Assembly: GCA_020252865.1 (NCBI GenBank)
Contig: JADCCH010000197.1
Location: 1-7,666 of the forward strand
Length of the DNA stretch: 7,666 bases
Source of the DNA: Methylobacterium sp.
GTDB lineage: Bacteria; Pseudomonadota; Alphaproteobacteria; Rhizobiales; Beijerinckiaceae
Reading direction: 5' to 3'
The position numbers and the translations under genes are program-made. This document shows, in pieces, positions 1 to 6,437 of the stretch. Position 1 is the first letter of the stretch. Every line of letters starts with the position of its first letter. The notes under the pieces are model-generated. The model saw nothing but the letters and a program-made list of their open reading frames with translations, was not told the DNA's origin and searched no databases.

Positions 1-391
1 AGAGCGGGCCGAGCACGATTTCCGCCCCCTCCTGCAGCGCTTCCTGCGCCGCGAGCCGGGCGCCTTCGGGTGTTCCGCGATCATCCTTCACGATGATCTG
101 GATATTGGACGAGGCCGCATTGCCGCCGGAGAAATCCTCCACCGCGAGTTCGGCAGCATTGCGAAGGCTCTGAGCGGCGGCCTGACCGTTCTGAGAGGAG
201 ATCGGCAGGATGAGGGCAACCTTCACCGAGCCATTGCCGATCACGTCACCGGCGGCATTCTGGGGCTGAACCTGCTCATTATCGGACGAAAGGCCGAGCG
301 AATCCAGGGGAGAGCCTGCGCAGCCTGCGAGAAACCCGGCCAATATCAGGCTTACGCCGAGCCGGCCGGCCCGGGAAAGATCCCATTGCAT
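1..391 (-). CDS. Penicillin-binding protein activator-like lipoprotein (LpoA/YraM type), 5' part only
   Basis: This reading frame runs from an ATG at 391 off the left edge, giving about 130 residues. The N-terminus is a lipoprotein signal peptide: a short Arg-containing n-region, a hydrophobic stretch (GVSLILAGF) and a lipobox LAGC with Cys24 as the lipidated residue, so the mature protein should be membrane-anchored and face the periplasm. After a Ser/Gln/Asn-rich linker, about residue 60 onward shows VKVALILPIS, then GQAAAQSLRNAAELAVEDF, then a segment reading IQIIVKDDRGTPEGA. This is the start of a type 1 periplasmic-binding-protein fold (Peripla_BP_6/LpoA-like). The start is firm because AAGGAGG sits 7 nt upstream. 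In gammaproteobacteria LpoA stimulates PBP1A and is encoded beside rsmI and yraN, as here. A role in activating peptidoglycan synthesis is inferred from family and context. A branched-chain amino-acid binding protein is the alternative, but the lipobox and neighbours argue against it. Confidence 0.85.
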   Translation of the reverse strand, partial: MQWDLSRAGRLGVSLILAGFLAGCAGSPLDSLGLSSDNEQVQPQNAAGDVIGNGSVKVALILPISSQNGQAAAQSLRNAAELAVEDFSGGNAASSNIQIIVKDDRGTPEGARLAAQEALQEGAEIVLGPL

Positions 392-398
392 CCTTCCG

Positions 399-405
399 CC
401 TCCTT
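399..405 (-). promoter_or_regulatory. Strong Shine-Dalgarno site for the lipoprotein gene
   Basis: The minus strand reads AAGGAGG, followed by 7 nt and then the ATG at 391. It is the best ribosome-binding match in the window and fixes the start of the lipoprotein gene over an out-of-frame ATG at 386. Confidence 0.8.
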
Positions 406-491
406 CTCCGATGCTCCGGACCGGCAGCGCCGAGCGCGCTGATCGCAGACCGATGCCAAAGCCTTTCGAAATACCATCTATCTGCCTAACC

Positions 492-518
492 CTGACAAAG
501 AATCGTTAACTTTGTCAG
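492..518. repeat. 9-bp perfect inverted repeat in the divergent intergenic region
   Basis: CTGACAAAG (492-500) is mirrored exactly by CTTTGTCAG (510-518) around a 9-nt spacer. It lies in the 240-bp gap between the divergent lipoprotein and rsmI genes (392-631). It could be an operator for a dimeric regulator or a hairpin in the rsmI leader. The left arm ends in a GAATC (500-504), which fits the alphaproteobacterial CcrM methylation motif GANTC, although such sites also occur elsewhere in the window. I see no convincing -35/-10 pair that would show which gene it controls. Confidence 0.6.
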
Positions 519-548
519 CCGCAAGGCCTGCAAAGCCACGGCTTGCGG
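519..548. repeat. Second inverted repeat abutting the first
   Basis: CCGCAAG (519-525) pairs with CTTGCGG (542-548) around a 16-nt spacer. The spacer itself holds part of an alternative small stem, AAGCC (533-537) with GGCTT (540-544). It begins at the base after the preceding inverted repeat ends, so a transcript crossing this region towards rsmI could fold into two stacked hairpins about 85 nt before the rsmI start. Its function is unknown. Confidence 0.45.
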
Positions 549-631
549 AAAACCGTCATCCCGTGCTTGGAGAGGGATGGCCCGCATGCCATGGGTCAGG
601 GCGAGGCGGGGCAGGCCAGCAAGGGCGGCGC

Positions 632-1510
632 ATGGCGCATTACCTGATCCGGGGCGAACGTTTCGAGGCCGGGCCGGTCGAGCCGGGTCTGCATTTCGTG
701 GCGACCCCAATCGGCAATCTGCGGGACATCACCCTCCGTGCGCTCGACACGCTCGCAGGGGCTGATCTTGTCCTCGCGGAGGATACGCGCGTCACGAAAG
801 GGCTTCTCACCCATTTCGGCATCACCACGCACCTTCATGCCTATCATGAACACAACGCGGCACGGGAGGAAGCGGGTCTTCTCGCGCGTCTCAAGGGGGG
901 TGAAACGCTGGCGCTGGTGAGCGATGCCGGCACACCGATGATCTCCGATCCCGGCCAGAGGCTCGCCCGCGCCGCCCGCGCCGAAGGTTTGCCGGTGACG
1001 ACCGAGCCCGGCGCTTCCGCTGTTCTCGCCGCCCTTGTGCTTGCCGGGCTTCCAGCCGATCGCTTCTTCTTCGAAGGCTTCCTGCCGGCGAAGGCGGGCG
1101 AAAGGCGGCGCCGCATTCGTGAAGTTTCCGGCATTCGCGCAACGCTTGTGTTGTTCGAGGCTCCGCACCGGGTGGCCGAAACCATGGCCGATCTCGCGAG
1201 CCTGCTCGGCAACCGCGAGGTGGCGCTTGCGCGCGAACTCACCAAGAAATTCGAAACCGTGCGGCGGGGCACCCTGCCGGATCTCGCAGCGGCTCTGGCG
1301 GTGGAAGGCCCGCCAAAGGGCGAGATCGTGCTGGTGATCGGGCCGCCGGAGGCGGAAGGGCCGGCGGGCGACGAGCGCATCGACGCAGCCCTGCGCGCGG
1401 CGCTCGAGAAACACTCGCAGCGCGATGCGGCGGAGATCGTGGCGGGCGAAATGGGGCTCAGGCGCCGTGAGGTCTATGCCCGCGCGCTGCGCCTCTCGGA
1501 AAAGGATTAG
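632..1510 (+). CDS. rsmI: 16S rRNA (cytidine(1402)-2'-O)-methyltransferase
   Basis: RsmI uses S-adenosylmethionine to methylate the ribose 2'-OH of C1402 in the decoding centre of 16S rRNA, and acts in the cytoplasm. The 292-residue product has the tetrapyrrole-methylase (SIRT/CobA-like) fold. Visible motifs are FVATPIGNLRDIT (22-34), EDTR (50-53), the SAM-loop motif SDAGTPMISDPG (97-108), EPGASA (125-130) and FFFEGFLP (145-152). A C-terminal helix-turn-helix-like segment, SQRDAAEIVAGEMGLRRREV, is typical of the family. E. coli RsmI has 286 residues, so length is normal. A longer frame opens at a TTG at 512 and adds 40 Arg/Pro/Gly-rich residues absent from the family. The ATG at 632, preceded by AAGGG at 621-625, gives the expected N-terminus. 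The gene heads the plus-strand run, with yraN 4 nt downstream, and is divergent from the LpoA-like gene. Confidence 0.95.
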   Translation: MAHYLIRGERFEAGPVEPGLHFVATPIGNLRDITLRALDTLAGADLVLAEDTRVTKGLLTHFGITTHLHAYHEHNAAREEAGLLARLKGGETLALVSDAGTPMISDPGQRLARAARAEGLPVTTEPGASAVLAALVLAGLPADRFFFEGFLPAKAGERRRRIREVSGIRATLVLFEAPHRVAETMADLASLLGNREVALARELTKKFETVRRGTLPDLAAALAVEGPPKGEIVLVIGPPEAEGPAGDERIDAALRAALEKHSQRDAAEIVAGEMGLRRREVYARALRLSEKD

Positions 1511-1514
1511 GCGC

Positions 1515-1874
1515 ATGGATCGGCGCGCAGCCTATCTCTTCGGGCTCGATGCCGAATTCTGGGCGGAAATCCTCCTGCGCCTCAAGGGCTATCGCATCCT
1601 CGCGCGGCGCTTCCTGGCGGCCGGTGCCGAGATCGACCTCGTGGCCAAGCGCGGCGGCACGCTCATCTTCGTCGAGGTGAAGGCGCGTGCGACACTGGAT
1701 GACGCGCTGATCACCCTCACCCCGCAAAAGCTTGCCCGCATCGGGCGGGGCGCGCGAGCCTTCCTCGCAGGCATGCCCGCCATGCCCGAAACCATCCGCT
1801 GCGATGCGATCCTCATTGCACCCGGCGCGCTTCCTCGCCATATCAAGGCGATCGGCGAATTGGCCCTCGACTGA
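1515..1874 (+). CDS. YraN family protein (UPF0102, predicted PD-(D/E)XK nuclease fold)
   Basis: This is a 119-residue protein of the widespread YraN/UPF0102 family, whose biochemical role is not well established. Sequence hallmarks are GYRILARRF (25-33), AEIDLVAKRGGTLIFVEVKAR (38-58) and a helical C-terminal half. The likely nuclease-fold metal and catalytic positions are Glu18, Asp41, Glu54 and Lys56 (the E...D...ExK pattern of Holliday-junction-resolvase-like folds), and all are present. Enzymatic activity remains inference. The usual N-terminal pattern with a G-E pair before the first helix is kept as GLDAEFWAE. The ATG at 1515 was chosen because AAGGA (1502-1506), inside the rsmI stop region, sits 8 nt upstream, which implies coupling to rsmI. 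Upstream in-frame codons only read through rsmI sequence. Adjacency to rsmI and an LpoA-like gene matches the rsmI-lpoA-yraN cluster of gammaproteobacteria. Confidence 0.92.
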   Translation: MDRRAAYLFGLDAEFWAEILLRLKGYRILARRFLAAGAEIDLVAKRGGTLIFVEVKARATLDDALITLTPQKLARIGRGARAFLAGMPAMPETIRCDAILIAPGALPRHIKAIGELALD

Positions 1875-1889
1875 TGGGCAGTCCTTCTG

Positions 1890-2855
1890 ATGAACCAGGC
1901 ACCTCCCATGAGCTTACGCGTCGCGGTCCAGATGGACCCCATCGAGAAGATCAATATCACCGGCGATTCCACCTTCGCCCTGATGCTCGAAGCGGAAGCA
2001 CGCGGGCATGACATGGTGGTCTATGGCCCCGAACAGATGTCGCTGAAGGATAATCACCTCACGGCCCGCGTGCGGCCCGTTCGCGTGCGCGACGAGAAGG
2101 GCAACCACGCCGAGCTTGGCGCGGAAACGCGCGTCGATCTCGGCACCTTCGATGTCGTCTTGATGCGGCAGGACCCACCCTTCGACATGAACTACACCAC
2201 GGCGACGCATCTGCTGGACCGCATCCACCCAAAGACGCTGGTGGTGAACGACCCCACCTCCGTGCGCAACGCGCCGGAGAAGATCCTCGTCAACGAATTT
2301 CCGGACCTCATGCCGCCCACACTCGTGAGCCGCGACCGGCAGGAGATCGAGGCCTTCCGCGCCGAGCATGGTGATCTCGTGATGAAGCCGCTCTACGGCA
2401 ATGGCGGCGCGGGCGTGTTCAAGGTCGGCCGGGATGACGAGAATTTCAACGGCTTCTTCGATCTCTTCGCGGGCCTCAGCCGCGAGCCCTGGATGATCCA
2501 GAAGTTCCTCCCGGCGGTGAAGGCCGGCGACAAGCGCATCATCCTGGTCGATGGCATCGCGAAGGGTGCGCTCAATCGCGTGCCGGCGGCGGGCGACATT
2601 CGCGCCAATCTTGTTCGGGGCGGTGCCGGGCAGGTGACCGACCTTACGCCGCGCGAGAAGGAAATCTGCGCGCGGATCGGCCCGGTGCTGAAGGAACGCG
2701 GGCTCATCTTCGTGGGCATCGACGTGATCGACGGCAACCTGACCGAAATCAACGTGACCTCGCCGACGGGCCTGCGCGGAATCAAGCGCCTTGGCGGGCC
2801 GGATCTCGCAGTCGATATCTGGGATGCGATCGAACATCGCCTGGGGCGGAGTTGA
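1890..2855 (+). CDS. gshB: Glutathione synthetase
   Basis: GshB is the ATP-dependent ligase that joins gamma-glutamylcysteine to glycine, the second step of glutathione synthesis in the cytosol. The product, 321 residues from this ATG, shows the N-terminal substrate domain (VAVQMDPIEKINITGDSTFA, 12-31; LMRQDPPFDMNY, about 91-102) and the ATP-grasp domain. Within the latter are MKPLYGNGGAGVFKV (from 165; Lys166 and the glycine loop), DKRIILVDG (Lys215 region), NLVRGGAGQ and EINVTSPTGLRGI (from Glu286, metal-binding). E. coli GshB has 316 residues. The start is uncertain. ATG 1890 lies 15 nt after yraN, but ATG 1908 (MSLRVAVQMDP) gives 315 residues and a better family N-terminus; neither has a clear Shine-Dalgarno site. 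The gene is 4 nt upstream of glnD and probably co-transcribed with rsmI-yraN. Confidence 0.95.
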   Translation: MNQAPPMSLRVAVQMDPIEKINITGDSTFALMLEAEARGHDMVVYGPEQMSLKDNHLTARVRPVRVRDEKGNHAELGAETRVDLGTFDVVLMRQDPPFDMNYTTATHLLDRIHPKTLVVNDPTSVRNAPEKILVNEFPDLMPPTLVSRDRQEIEAFRAEHGDLVMKPLYGNGGAGVFKVGRDDENFNGFFDLFAGLSREPWMIQKFLPAVKAGDKRIILVDGIAKGALNRVPAAGDIRANLVRGGAGQVTDLTPREKEICARIGPVLKERGLIFVGIDVIDGNLTEINVTSPTGLRGIKRLGGPDLAVDIWDAIEHRLGRS

Positions 2856-2859
2856 GCGC

Positions 2860-5613
2860 ATGCCCGAGGCCGCGATTCCTCCCTTCCCGCTGGAGCGTGT
2901 GCAGGCTGCGCCCGATAGCGAGGCGGCGCGCGCGGCTTTCCTGAACGGGGCGCGCATTTACCTGAACGATGCGCGCAAGCGGGCGGAATTGCTGCTCTCG
3001 GCCGAGGGAGGCCGTGCCTGCGCCATCGCACTCTGCGTGGCGCAGGACCGCTTGATCGCGGCGCTCTACGACCTCGTGACCAGGCGCCTCTACCCGAATC
3101 CCAACCCTTCCGCGGGTGAGCATCTCGCCATCGTGGCAGTCGGCGGCTACGGGCGCGGCACGCTCGCGCCGGGTTCGGATACCGATGTCCTCTTCCTGCT
3201 GCGGGTCTCGACTCCCTGGGCCGAGAACGTGGCGGAGGCGATGCTCTATGTGCTGTGGGATCTTGGCCTCAAGGTCGGCCATTCCACCCGCACCATCGAT
3301 GAATGCATCCGCACGGGGCGCGAGGATCTGACGATCCGCACGGCACTCCTGGAATCGCGTCGCATTGCCGGCGAGGATCGGATTTTCCGCGAGTTCGAGA
3401 CCCGCTTCGACAAGGAGGTCGTCGCGGGCCGCGCGGCGGAATTCGCCCATGCGAAGCTCGCGGAGCGCGATGAGCGCATCGCGCGGGCCGGGCTCTCGCG
3501 CTATCTCGTCGAGCCGAACGTGAAGGAAGGCAAGGGCGGCCAGCGCGACCTGCAGACGCTCTTCTGGATCGCCAAGTTCGTCTACCGCGTGAAGACAGTG
3601 GAAGGCCTCGTGGAAGCGGGTGTGTTCACCCGCCGCGAGTTGCGCCTGTTCGAGCGCTGCGAGGAATTCCTCTGGCGCGTGCGCTGCCACATGCATTTCG
3701 TGGCCGGGCGCCCGGAGGAGCGCCTCACCTTCGACATGCAACGCCTTGTCGCGCAGCGCATGGGCTATCACGGCCGCGACACGCTGAGCGCGGTCGAGCG
3801 CTTCATGAAGCATTACTTTCTGGTGGCAAAGGAAGTGGGCGATCTCTCCGCCATTCTCTGCGCCGATCTCGAAATGCGCGAGAAGAAGCCCCGCGCCATG
3901 CTCGATCGCTTCATGGGCCGGCTCCGCCGCCGCTCGCGCGCCTTGGCTGGCACGGCCGGTTTCCGGGTGGAAAACAACCGCCTCGCTATCGAAAGCCCGG
4001 ATGTCTTCGCAAAGGACCCGGTCAACCTCATCCGGCTCTTCTGGTTCGCGGACCAGAACCGGCTCGACCTTCACCCGGCAACCTCGCGGGCAGTGACGCT
4101 GAACCTGCGCCTGATCACCGAAACCCTGCGCGCCAATACCGAAGCCAACCGGCTGTTCCTGGAGATCCTCACCTCCCGCAACAGCCCGGAAGCCGTGCTG
4201 CGGCTGATGCACGAGACCGGCGTTCTGGGCCGCTTCATCCCGGAATTCCAGCGCATCAGCTCCATGATGCAATTCTCGATGTACCACCATTACACGGTGG
4301 ACGAGCACACCCTGCGCTGCATCGGCCTGCTGGCGAAACTCGATTCGGGCGAATTGGGGGAAGATCACCCGCTCTCGCACAACCTGTTGCCGAACATCGC
4401 CAATCGCCGCGCGCTCTATGTCGCGCTTTTCCTGCATGATATCGGCAAGGGCCGGCGCGAGGCGCATGAATTCGTGGGCGCGCGCATCGCCCGCTCGCTC
4501 TGCCCGCGCCTCGGCCTCTCGCCGCAGGAAACCGAGCTGGTGGCCTGGCTCGTGGAGAACCATCTCGTGATGTCGCAGACCGCGCAGAGCCGCGATATCT
4601 CCGACCCGCGCACCATCCAGAGCTTCGTGGGCACCGTGCAGACGCTGGAACGCCTGCGACTGCTCCTGATCCTCACGGTTTGCGACATCCGCGGCGTCGG
4701 CCCCGGTGTCTGGAACGGCTGGAAGGGCCAGCTCCTGCGCGCGCTCTATCGCGAAACGGAGATGGTGATCACCGGAGATCTCGGCGGGGTCGAGCGCTCC
4801 GCGCGCATCGAGGCCGCGATTGCCGAGTTGCGCAAGGGCCTCTCGGATTGGTCGGAAGCGCAGTTCAGGGCCTATGCGCGCCGCCACAACCCCGCCTACT
4901 GGATCAAGGTCGATCTTGCGAACCAGATCCGCCATGCCCGTCTGGTCGAGAAGGGCATGAAATCCGGCGACCATTTCCAGGTCGATTTCACGACGGACGG
5001 CTTCCGGGGCGTAACGGAACTCGTGGTGCTGGCGATCGACCATCCGCGCCTGCTTTCGATCGTCACCGGTGCCTGCGCGGCGGCGGGCGCCAACATCGTC
5101 GAAGCGCAGATCTTCACCACCAATGACGGTTTCGCACTCGATACCATCACCATCTCGCGCGCCTTCACCCAGGATGCCGACGAGTTGCGCCGCGCGGATC
5201 GCGTGGCCCGTCACATCATCGCGACGCTGAAAGGCGAGGTGAAGCTGCCGGAAATCGTGGCCTCGCGCTCGGCGCAGGCTCCGGTCTCGGAAGCATTCAC
5301 CGTGGCACCGGATGTGGTGATCGACAATGAACTTTCGGCCAAATCAACCGTGGTGGAGGTTACCGGTCTTGACCGGCCGGGCCTGCTCTATGCGCTCACG
5401 ACCGAGATCGGCAAGCAGAACCTCAACATCAATTCCGCTCGCATCGTCACCTATGGCGAGAAGGCGGTGGACGTGTTCTACGTCACCGATCTCACCGGCG
5501 GGAAGCTGCTCCAGCCGCCGCGGCAGGCGCGGCTGAAGAAGGAGCTGCTGGCCGTGCTTGCAAGGCCCGGACAGGTGGGCAAAACAACGAAATCCGGGGC
5601 GGATGCGGCTTGA
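2860..5613 (+). CDS. glnD: Bifunctional PII uridylyltransferase / uridylyl-removing enzyme
   Basis: GlnD senses glutamine. When glutamine is low it uridylylates PII proteins (GlnB/GlnK), and when high it removes UMP, thereby setting glutamine synthetase activity and Ntr gene expression. The 917-residue product has the full domain order. The nucleotidyltransferase carries GGYGRG (95-100) and SDTD (106-109, Asp107/Asp109 for metal). A linking UTase region includes NVKEGKGGQRDLQTLFW. The HD phosphohydrolase has His483, His526-Asp527 in FLHDIGKGR, and His568 in VENHLVMS. Two C-terminal ACT domains begin near residues 718 and 828 (DHPRLLSIVTGA; GLDRPGLLYALTTEIG). Both catalytic centres look intact. 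ATG 2860 lies 4 nt after the gshB stop with GGCGGAG upstream. A TTG at 2791 or ATG at 2824 would overlap gshB and lacks support. The tail ends in a Lys/Thr/Gly-rich stretch. Placement beside gshB differs from the mutS-glnD neighbourhood known in several rhizobia. Confidence 0.97.
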   Translation: MPEAAIPPFPLERVQAAPDSEAARAAFLNGARIYLNDARKRAELLLSAEGGRACAIALCVAQDRLIAALYDLVTRRLYPNPNPSAGEHLAIVAVGGYGRGTLAPGSDTDVLFLLRVSTPWAENVAEAMLYVLWDLGLKVGHSTRTIDECIRTGREDLTIRTALLESRRIAGEDRIFREFETRFDKEVVAGRAAEFAHAKLAERDERIARAGLSRYLVEPNVKEGKGGQRDLQTLFWIAKFVYRVKTVEGLVEAGVFTRRELRLFERCEEFLWRVRCHMHFVAGRPEERLTFDMQRLVAQRMGYHGRDTLSAVERFMKHYFLVAKEVGDLSAILCADLEMREKKPRAMLDRFMGRLRRRSRALAGTAGFRVENNRLAIESPDVFAKDPVNLIRLFWFADQNRLDLHPATSRAVTLNLRLITETLRANTEANRLFLEILTSRNSPEAVLRLMHETGVLGRFIPEFQRISSMMQFSMYHHYTVDEHTLRCIGLLAKLDSGELGEDHPLSHNLLPNIANRRALYVALFLHDIGKGRREAHEFVGARIARSLCPRLGLSPQETELVAWLVENHLVMSQTAQSRDISDPRTIQSFVGTVQTLERLRLLLILTVCDIRGVGPGVWNGWKGQLLRALYRETEMVITGDLGGVERSARIEAAIAELRKGLSDWSEAQFRAYARRHNPAYWIKVDLANQIRHARLVEKGMKSGDHFQVDFTTDGFRGVTELVVLAIDHPRLLSIVTGACAAAGANIVEAQIFTTNDGFALDTITISRAFTQDADELRRADRVARHIIATLKGEVKLPEIVASRSAQAPVSEAFTVAPDVVIDNELSAKSTVVEVTGLDRPGLLYALTTEIGKQNLNINSARIVTYGEKAVDVFYVTDLTGGKLLQPPRQARLKKELLAVLARPGQVGKTTKSGADAA

Positions 5614-5637
5614 TTTTGAGGCTTCGAAACTCGATAT
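5609..5637 (+). promoter_or_regulatory. Candidate RpoH (heat-shock sigma) promoter for grpE
   Basis: CTTGATT (5609-5615), then 14 nt, then CTCGATAT (5630-5637). The enterobacterial sigma-32 consensus is CTTGAAA, 12-14 nt, CCCCATnT, and alphaproteobacterial RpoH sites are similar (CTTGAA with CCATAT-like -10). The -35 overlaps the glnD TGA stop. A start about 6-8 nt downstream would leave a leader of about 50 nt before grpE. grpE is a classical RpoH target, which raises the prior. The match is by eye, not by a scored matrix. Confidence 0.45.
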
Positions 5638-5649
5638 CGCGTCGAGACG

Positions 5650-5666
5650 CTTGGATGCTTTCCAAG
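5650..5666 (+). repeat. Small hairpin in the grpE leader
   Basis: CTTGGA (5650-5655) and TCCAAG (5661-5666) form a perfect 6-bp stem with a 5-nt loop TGCTT. It lies 15 nt before the grpE Shine-Dalgarno AAGGA (5681-5685) and 31 nt before the ATG. It lacks a following T-run, so it is not an intrinsic terminator. It does not pair with the Shine-Dalgarno sequence, so I see no clear RNA thermometer. Confidence 0.4.
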
Positions 5667-5696
5667 GTTTGACACTTTGCAAGGACGGATGACACG

Positions 5697-6359
5697 ATGA
5701 GTGCTGAGGAAAAACGTGACGCCACGCACGCGCCCGAAGCGGCCAGGGCGGAAAGCGAGCGCCTCGCCGCGCTCGAGCGCGACAATTCCGATCTCAAGGA
5801 CCGGCTTCTGCGCGCACTGGCCGAGATGGAGAATCTGCGCCGGCGCACCGAGCGCGAAATCCAGGATACGCGCGCCTTCTCGATCACCAAATTCGCCTCG
5901 GACATGGTGGGAACGGCGGATAACCTGCGCCGCGCCATTGAAAGCGCCCCGAACAGCGAGGAAGGCAATGCCGAGCATGAGGCCATCGCCAAGGCGATCC
6001 AACCGCTGCTCGACGGGGTTGCCCTTACCGAACGTGAGTTGCTGAAGGCGCTGGAGAAGCACGGCGTGAAGCGCCGCGAACCGGTGGGCGAGCGTTTCGA
6101 TCCGCATCGCGATCAGGCGATGTTTGAAATCCCCGATGAATCCGTGCCGAACGGCACGGTGATGCAGGTTGTGCAGGTCGGCTACATGATCGGCGAGCGC
6201 GTGCTGCGCCCGGCCATGGTGGGCGTCTCCAGGGGCGGCCCTTCTCGGCCGGCCAACGAGGCGGAGGCCGAAAAGCCGGCCGAGGCACCCCGGCTTGAAA
6301 CGCCACGCCCCAATGGCCCGCAGGAGCCGCCGCGGCCGAAATTCGACAAGCGGGCCTGA
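5697..6359 (+). CDS. grpE: Nucleotide exchange factor GrpE (DnaK co-chaperone)
   Basis: GrpE dimerises and opens the DnaK nucleotide site to release ADP, driving the DnaK-DnaJ folding cycle in the cytosol. The 220-residue product has a charged N-terminus, then a long coiled-coil helix (about 17-65, including RALAEMENLRRRTEREI) that is the dimerisation stalk. A helical region follows (DNLRRAIESAP; IQPLLDGVALTERELLKALEKHGV). The C-terminal beta-domain signature spans about 130-175: GERFDPHRDQAMFEIPDES, then VMQVVQVGYMIGERVLRPAM and VGVS. The last 35 residues or so are a Pro/Glu-rich low-complexity tail ending PRPKFDKRA, probably disordered. The start is the ATG at 5697, with AAGGA at 5681-5685. 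That spacing (11 nt) is slightly long, but the nearer ATG at 5689 is out of frame. The gene follows glnD by 83 nt with a candidate heat-shock promoter. hrcA, dnaK and dnaJ are not in the window. Confidence 0.96.
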   Translation: MSAEEKRDATHAPEAARAESERLAALERDNSDLKDRLLRALAEMENLRRRTEREIQDTRAFSITKFASDMVGTADNLRRAIESAPNSEEGNAEHEAIAKAIQPLLDGVALTERELLKALEKHGVKRREPVGERFDPHRDQAMFEIPDESVPNGTVMQVVQVGYMIGERVLRPAMVGVSRGGPSRPANEAEAEKPAEAPRLETPRPNGPQEPPRPKFDKRA

Positions 6360-6379
6360 AACCCGGGGCGAAAAATGAA

Positions 6380-6414
6380 AAGGCGGGCCGGGAGCCCGCC
6401 GCTTGGCCCGCCTT
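6380..6414. terminator. Bidirectional intrinsic terminator between convergent grpE and gpmA
   Basis: AAGGCGGGCC (6380-6389) pairs perfectly over 10 bp with GGCCCGCCTT (6405-6414) around a 15-nt loop. On the minus strand the stem is followed by TTCATTTTT (6379-6371), a good U-tract, so this should terminate gpmA transcription well. On the plus strand only TTCTGCTTT follows, so termination of grpE is weaker. A nested alternative stem, GGCGGGC (6382-6388) with GCCCGCC (6394-6400) and a 5-nt loop, uses the same left arm. Confidence 0.8.
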
Positions 6415-6437
6415 CTGCTTTGCAGGAGGCGCGTCTC

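Noticed and set aside
512..631. An extended rsmI N-terminus from a TTG at 512
   Set aside because: The 40 extra residues are low-complexity Arg/Pro/Gly and cover the intergenic inverted repeats. The ATG at 632 gives the family length and N-terminus.
596..1516. A 306-codon minus-strand open frame opposite rsmI
   Set aside because: It is a shadow of rsmI with no family motif, whereas the plus frame carries every RsmI signature.
2791..2859. An extended glnD start (TTG 2791 or ATG 2824) overlapping gshB
   Set aside because: The extra residues only read gshB sequence in another frame. ATG 2860 has a ribosome-binding-like GGCGGAG and normal 4-nt spacing.
1914..2957. A 347-codon minus-strand open frame across gshB and the glnD start
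   Set aside because: It is a shadow frame spanning two well-supported plus-strand genes and lacks any domain signature.
2782..5214. An 810-codon open frame on the minus strand opposite glnD
   Set aside because: It mirrors a GC-rich gene with third-position bias. Its translation is rich in His, Arg, Glu and Ala with no recognisable motif, while the plus strand encodes an intact, full-length GlnD.
5669..5674. TTGACA resembling a sigma-70 -35 box before grpE
   Set aside because: A -10 at proper spacing would fall on the grpE start codon and would give a leaderless or truncated message; no TATAAT-like sequence is there.
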